Program-made: the position numbers and the translations under genes
The notes under the pieces: generated by a model
Told to the model about the DNA's origin: nothing
The model's input: the letters and a program-made list of their open reading frames with translations, nothing else
Database searches by the model: none
Part shown: positions 60,565 to 64,000 of the stretch, one piece after another
How the letters are laid out: each line of letters opens with the position of its first letter
Numbering within the stretch: position 1 is the stretch's first letter
Source: Verrucomicrobiota bacterium
GTDB lineage: Bacteria; Verrucomicrobiota; Verrucomicrobiia; Chthoniobacterales; SZAS-18
NCBI GenBank assembly: GCA_018240025.1
Contig: JAFEGM010000043.1
Coordinates: forward strand, 42,731 to 106,730
Length of the DNA: 64,000 bases
Direction: 5' to 3'

Positions 60565-61272
60565 TCACATGTTCCGCGGAGCGACGCCCTCCACGGCGAG
60601 AGCGGCAGCCCGCCCGGGTTCAGCAGAGTAGCTCACCCGGCGAAACTCGAGGACACCTGCCTTCGCATCGTAGAGGCAATAGCAGGCATCGTCGCCTGCG
60701 TGATCGCGCGGCTGGCCGACACTCCCGACGTTCACCAGATACTTCTCGGCGGAGGTGAGCTCGATGCAGCCATCGCCGCGCTGGCTCACGCCGTCAGGTC
60801 CCAAGAAGACGCGCGACTGATGCGTGTGACCGATGAAACCGATTCTGGTGGTTTGCCGTGCCAGACTGAGGGCGGCCTCTTCTGGCGAGAAGACGTAGGC
60901 CCAGCCAGACGGATCATGCAGGTTGGCATGGGCAAAGGTGCAATCGTCCTGCATCACGACGAGCGGCAGCGAACGCAGCCACGCTCGCTGCTCGGGTCGC
61001 AAAAGGGTTGCGGTTCGCTGCGACATGCGTTCGGCCCTCCCGCGGTAGCGGGCCTCGGAGGGCTCGTAGGAACACGCCAGATCGTGGTTCCCGAGCACGC
61101 AGATCGCGTCCAACTCACCGATCAAGTGGAGGCATTCGCGTGGCTGATGGCCGTAGTTGACCGAGTCGCCGAGGATGGTGAAGCGCTTCGCACCGACGGC
61201 GAAGGCATCGGCGAGCACCGCCTCGAGAGCGGGAAGGTTGGCGTGGATATCGGCGAGGAGAGCAATCTTCAT
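60565..61272 (-). CDS. Metallophosphoesterase (calcineurin-like, YfcE group)
   Basis: A 235-aa cytoplasmic phosphoesterase. Metal ligands are complete: LLADIHANLPALEAV (D-x-H), ILGDSVNYG (GD), VLGNHDLAC (GNHD), and later FIGHTHQSRV (GHTH) with an upstream His in FAHANLHDP. VNVGSVGQPRD is typical of the YfcE/MJ0936-like group that cleaves small phosphodiesters. The ATG at 61272 gives MKIALLADIHAN; the longer frame is discarded. The physiological substrate is unknown. It is on the same strand as olsBA, 157 bp downstream. Confidence 0.88.
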   Translation of the reverse strand: MKIALLADIHANLPALEAVLADAFAVGAKRFTILGDSVNYGHQPRECLHLIGELDAICVLGNHDLACSYEPSEARYRGRAERMSQRTATLLRPEQRAWLRSLPLVVMQDDCTFAHANLHDPSGWAYVFSPEEAALSLARQTTRIGFIGHTHQSRVFLGPDGVSQRGDGCIELTSAEKYLVNVGSVGQPRDHAGDDACYCLYDAKAGVLEFRRVSYSAEPGRAAALAVEGVAPRNM

Positions 61273-61429
61273 AGATTTACCGCAAACTCCGCGGCCCCGA
61301 AAGCTCGACCTCGTCGCGGGGCGACCCAAATGAACTTGCCGACGCAATCTCCCCGCGTGGTCTCCTTTCACTGAGCGAGTCACGATTGTTTTGCCTACCC
61401 GCTTGCGCTCTCCATCGCCAAGCCACCAG

Positions 61430-62233
61430 CTAGGTCGCTGGGACAGCTCCGGACGGCCCCGTCAGGGGGGCCGACTTGGCCGGTACGGGACTACACTGCC
61501 ACGGCGCAATGCGGTCCTCGTGCAGCTGACGCACCAACCGTTCCAGTTGCTTGGCCAGGTGCTTCCGATCGGTCTGAGCGATCAGCGGCGGGCCAAAGAC
61601 CAGCTTTGCTTCGATATCGCGTCGACCCAGCAGATGGAACAGGTGAGGCACGAACGAACTTTCGCCGCAGAAACTGACCCGCTCGGCGGCATCGCCGGCC
61701 GCGGTGCGATAGCCCAAGGCCGCGGGTTGGATGGAACGCCCTCCCTGACTCAACGAGCCCAACAGGGCAGAGTGAAACGGCAGGATTTCCGTCCCGGGAC
61801 TGGTGGTTCCTTCCGGGAAGAGAATGACCAACTCATCGTCGGAACGCGCGCCCAGTTCTGACGCCAAGCGGGCCGCATCCCGGCGCGAAGATCGATCAAC
61901 GAAGAGGGTGCGCGCCTGGCGAAGTAGAGAGCCAATCAATGGCCAGGATGAGACCTCGCGCTTGCAAACGAAGGTGCCGGGTGCGGACGCCCCGAGCACG
62001 AGCACATCGAGATAGCTGAGGTGGTTGGCGACCAGCAGCCCACGGCTCGGAACTGGACCAAACACCTGTCGTCGGATGCGGAGCAGATCGAGCAGGTCGA
62101 CGCAGGCCGAGCGCATCCAATCCGCGCGGTCGGGGAGTTCCGTAGCGCGCCAATGGGTTCGCTCCAACCAACCGGCAAATCGAGCGGTCCCGGCGATGGC
62201 CCGCACCATTCCCATCAGGTCCGGTCGGCTCAT
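61430..62233 (-). CDS. olsA: 1-acyl-glycerol-3-phosphate-type acyltransferase, OlsA-like
   Basis: A 267-aa PlsC-family acyltransferase. The catalytic NHLSYLDVLVLG is the H-x4-D motif; the substrate motif is ILFPEGTTSPG. A helix near the N-terminus ties it to the inner membrane. In ornithine lipid synthesis OlsA adds the second acyl chain to lyso-ornithine lipid; some OlsA enzymes also make phosphatidic acid. The assignment as OlsA rests on the ATGA overlap with the OlsB-like gene upstream. Standing alone it could be an ordinary PlsC. Confidence 0.78.
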   Translation of the reverse strand: MSRPDLMGMVRAIAGTARFAGWLERTHWRATELPDRADWMRSACVDLLDLLRIRRQVFGPVPSRGLLVANHLSYLDVLVLGASAPGTFVCKREVSSWPLIGSLLRQARTLFVDRSSRRDAARLASELGARSDDELVILFPEGTTSPGTEILPFHSALLGSLSQGGRSIQPAALGYRTAAGDAAERVSFCGESSFVPHLFHLLGRRDIEAKLVFGPPLIAQTDRKHLAKQLERLVRQLHEDRIAPWQCSPVPAKSAPLTGPSGAVPAT

Positions 62234-63036
62234 GCCGACCTCCCTTCGCGCAGCCAGCCGAGGTTGTCATCCGGGCGGGCGAAATGGGTCCGATACGTCA
62301 GCGGCAGGGCGGCCAGATCGAGCACCGTGAGGAAATCGATAACCCCGAATGCCCGATCGAGGGCAGGGGGCCCGCAGATCTTCGCGCCGGCATTCAGGTA
62401 TCCCCGCAGAAGACGCGGCAGCGCTGGCACCTCGGCCGGAAACGGCATTGTCGCCTGACAGGCAAACTCGGGCCAAGGCTGCGTCTGCCACGCACCAGCG
62501 GCCTCGTAGGCGGAAAGTCTCTGATGCAACGCCACGCCGTGGGAGCCGTCGACCGTCGGAATGGAGCTGCAGCCCAACAAGAACCTGCCGCCACGACCCT
62601 CGGCGTAGGCCACCAGACCTCGCCAGAGCAGGTTCAGCACCCCGAGGCTGCGGTGTTCGGCGTGCACACACGCGCGACCGATCTCCACGATCTCCGGACG
62701 GCGCAGTTCGAAGGGGCGGAGATCGAATTCCTGCGCGCTGTAGTAGCCGAGCCGCAGGGCGGCCACGCTCCCCGTCTGCAGGCGATACGTGCCCACTGGC
62801 CGGCCGCTCTCGAGGTCCTCGACGTAGAGATGATCGCAGACGGCATCGAACGCATCTTCGTCGCGGCCCGTCAGGAAGGATTCTCCCAACCCCTCGTTGA
62901 GTTCTAGATTGAAGACCTCGAACCGCAGACGCTGAATCGCGTGGAGTTCATGCTCAGCCTGCGCCAAGCGCAGGCGATAGCGGGAGGCGAGGGCCGGAGC
63001 GGCGGGTCCAGCAAGGCTGGCAGGAGTGCAGGTCAT
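62230..63036 (-). CDS. olsB: OlsB-like N-acyltransferase (ornithine lipid synthesis)
   Basis: A 268-aa GNAT-fold enzyme. The N-terminal half RYRLRLAQAEHELHAIQRLR, FEVFNLELNEGLGES, and DAVCDHLYVEDLESGRPVGT match OlsB/N-acylhomoserine-type acyltransferases. EIGRACVHAEHRSLGVLNLL is the acyl-carrier binding block. OlsB joins a 3-hydroxy fatty acid to ornithine. Its stop overlaps olsA. The start MTCTPASL (63036) is chosen; MCRFAEPS (63084) is also possible, and neither has a clear ribosome site. With btaAB this gives the cell two phosphorus-free lipid routes. Confidence 0.8.
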   Translation of the reverse strand: MTCTPASLAGPAAPALASRYRLRLAQAEHELHAIQRLRFEVFNLELNEGLGESFLTGRDEDAFDAVCDHLYVEDLESGRPVGTYRLQTGSVAALRLGYYSAQEFDLRPFELRRPEIVEIGRACVHAEHRSLGVLNLLWRGLVAYAEGRGGRFLLGCSSIPTVDGSHGVALHQRLSAYEAAGAWQTQPWPEFACQATMPFPAEVPALPRLLRGYLNAGAKICGPPALDRAFGVIDFLTVLDLAALPLTYRTHFARPDDNLGWLREGRSA

Positions 63037-63360
63037 GGCCGGGACCGCTACGCCGAAGCGCGAGGGCTCGGCAAAGCGGCACATGTAGTAATTCTGCCAT
63101 GCGGAGGAATCGACATCTGTGCGCGTTAAGGTAGAGTCGGTCCGCGCACATAAAGCTATTTTTGCAATCATGCGCCAGAGTAGAGCGCTATGAAGGCTCT
63201 CAGGCAGGTGCCTTAAAATACCTATCAACCGCAACTAGGTATTTTCGTCCTGACGTGGACACGATGAGGTAAACTTGCCACCCGGTGAACTCTCAGAGAA
63301 AAACCTCGCTGGCGACGAGGTCGGGCTTGGACCTGCGGTCACGCCCGCGTATCAAAAAGA
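63037..63360. other. 324-bp divergent intergenic region with a palindrome
   Basis: Between olsB (minus) and the DUF3223 gene (plus). It is more A/T-rich than its surroundings. It contains the perfect inverted repeat at 63215-63245, and on the minus strand TTGCAA followed by ATAGCTTTATGT, which could be part of an olsB promoter. No Pho-box-like 7-4-7 repeat was found here by eye. Confidence 0.4.
63215..63245. promoter_or_regulatory. 10-bp perfect inverted repeat, 11-bp spacer
   Basis: AAAATACCTA - 11 bp - TAGGTATTTT. The A/T-rich arms with four A/T at the outer ends fit either an operator for a dimeric regulator or a bidirectional terminator hairpin. It lies between divergent genes, which favours a regulatory site. 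Confidence 0.45.
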
Positions 63361-63996
63361 ATGGCAAAGCATCCTGTCCAAATCGGACCTTGCTGGTTTC
63401 CGAGCCGGAAGTCGGCGCTTGAGCATGTGCGGAAAATCGTGGCGGCCTACGCAGACTTCGAGCGCCTGCAGGACGAGGACCACGAATTCGTTTGCGACCT
63501 GTTGGCGAGGCATTCCGAAGCGGAGGCAAAAATTGGCTGCGGCATCCACCATTTCTATGTCCGAACGGACGAGCGCTGGGGCAAAAGCCGACACTTTGTA
63601 GTTGCGCACTTGGATGGCAGCGAAACGGATTTCAGCTTCCTGAATTGTATCGAAGGGCCGAACCCGCGCCGCGATTCGCTCGATGCGCTTCGGGCCGCGA
63701 TCGTGCCGCAAATCCTTTCGTTTCGGGACACTACCGCGTTGGATGGGAGGCACCTGTGCCCTTATACAGGAGAGCGGCTGACCAGAAGCAACGTTCACAT
63801 CGACCACATCCCACCCGACACTTTCAACTCACTAGCGATGCAATGGGCGAGTGAAAATTGCCTCGACATTCGCGCTTTAGTCTTGGTCCCGAACGCTCCG
63901 AATCAACTCGTTCGAGAATTGCTGGACGGATCTGTGACGGCATCCTGGACGGATTTTCACCTTCGGCGAGCGAGGCTTTGTACTGCGTCAGCCTGA
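63361..63996 (+). CDS. DUF3223 domain protein with HNH-like C-terminus
   Basis: A 211-aa protein. The N-terminus MAKHPVQIGPCWFPSRKSAL, then CDLLARHSEAEAKIGCGIHH and WGKSRHFVVAHLDGSETDFS, matches the DUF3223 family. After it, RHLCPYTGERLTRSNVHIDHIPPDTFNSL resembles an HNH-type zinc/metal site (C-x2-T-G ... H-I-D-H). Nuclease activity is possible but unproven. Codon use is less GC-rich than the neighbours, and a palindrome lies upstream, which may point to transfer. The stop is within the window. Confidence 0.7.
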   Translation: MAKHPVQIGPCWFPSRKSALEHVRKIVAAYADFERLQDEDHEFVCDLLARHSEAEAKIGCGIHHFYVRTDERWGKSRHFVVAHLDGSETDFSFLNCIEGPNPRRDSLDALRAAIVPQILSFRDTTALDGRHLCPYTGERLTRSNVHIDHIPPDTFNSLAMQWASENCLDIRALVLVPNAPNQLVRELLDGSVTASWTDFHLRRARLCTASA

Positions 63997-64000
63997 ATGA

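Overview
The window is high-GC bacterial DNA, most likely from a member of the Verrucomicrobiota (class Opitutia). This is inferred from two secreted proteins with a VPEP...RRRR PEP-CTERM sorting tail, a degenerate XylR-type AraC regulator, a 'DGDGLPNFLEW' secreted protein, and a DUF2341-LamG-ExbB fusion. No rRNA, tRNA or CRISPR array was seen, so the taxonomic placement is a judgement from gene content.

Layout. 1-4.5 kb (minus strand): a translationally coupled cell-surface glycan cluster holding a broken clan GH-A glycoside hydrolase, an ABC exporter, a glycosyltransferase and a gene cut by the window edge. 4.6-17.4 kb: a mosaic of stress-associated small genes. It includes two SRPBCC proteins flanking a YciE/DUF892 ferritin-like protein, a frameshifted DUF4142 gene, a methyltransferase-GT2 fusion, two short-chain dehydrogenases (one with a Tat signal), a zinc alcohol dehydrogenase, an alpha/beta hydrolase, small Lys-rich proteins and a remnant of a quinone oxidoreductase. 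17.5-30.4 kb: secreted proteins, including an 870-aa exported protein, an internally deleted AraC regulator, a PEP-CTERM protein beside a PhoA-type alkaline phosphatase, an IS630-type remnant, a pair of paralogous secreted proteins with swapped C-terminal ends, and a PstS-like protein. 30.5-34.7 kb: a solute-binding/vWA lipoprotein, a second solute-binding protein, and membrane/coiled-coil proteins. 34.8-36.7 kb: btaBA for betaine lipid synthesis.

37.7-58.8 kb is the centrepiece: nine tightly packed plus-strand genes encoding a two-partner secretion (TPS) system. The order is TpsB transporter, DUF2341-LamG-ExbB fusion, ExbD, TonB, porin, coiled-coil protein, a 3779-aa filamentous-haemagglutinin-like TpsA, a membrane TPR protein and a Sel1-repeat protein. 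A 7-4-7 direct repeat resembling a Pho box lies 56 bp upstream of the first gene. 58.9-64 kb holds a degenerate PPK2-like protein, small genes, a metallophosphoesterase, olsBA for ornithine lipids and a DUF3223 protein.

A unifying reading (inference) is phosphate limitation: alkaline phosphatase, a PstS-like protein, phosphorus-free betaine and ornithine lipids, a polyphosphate-kinase-like protein and a TPS locus with a Pho-box-like element all fall within 45 kb. Several genes (GH-A, DUF4142, AraC, quinone oxidoreductase, IS630) are broken or remnants. The lesions at 3.5, 3.8 and 7.6 kb are single-base changes and could be sequencing errors.
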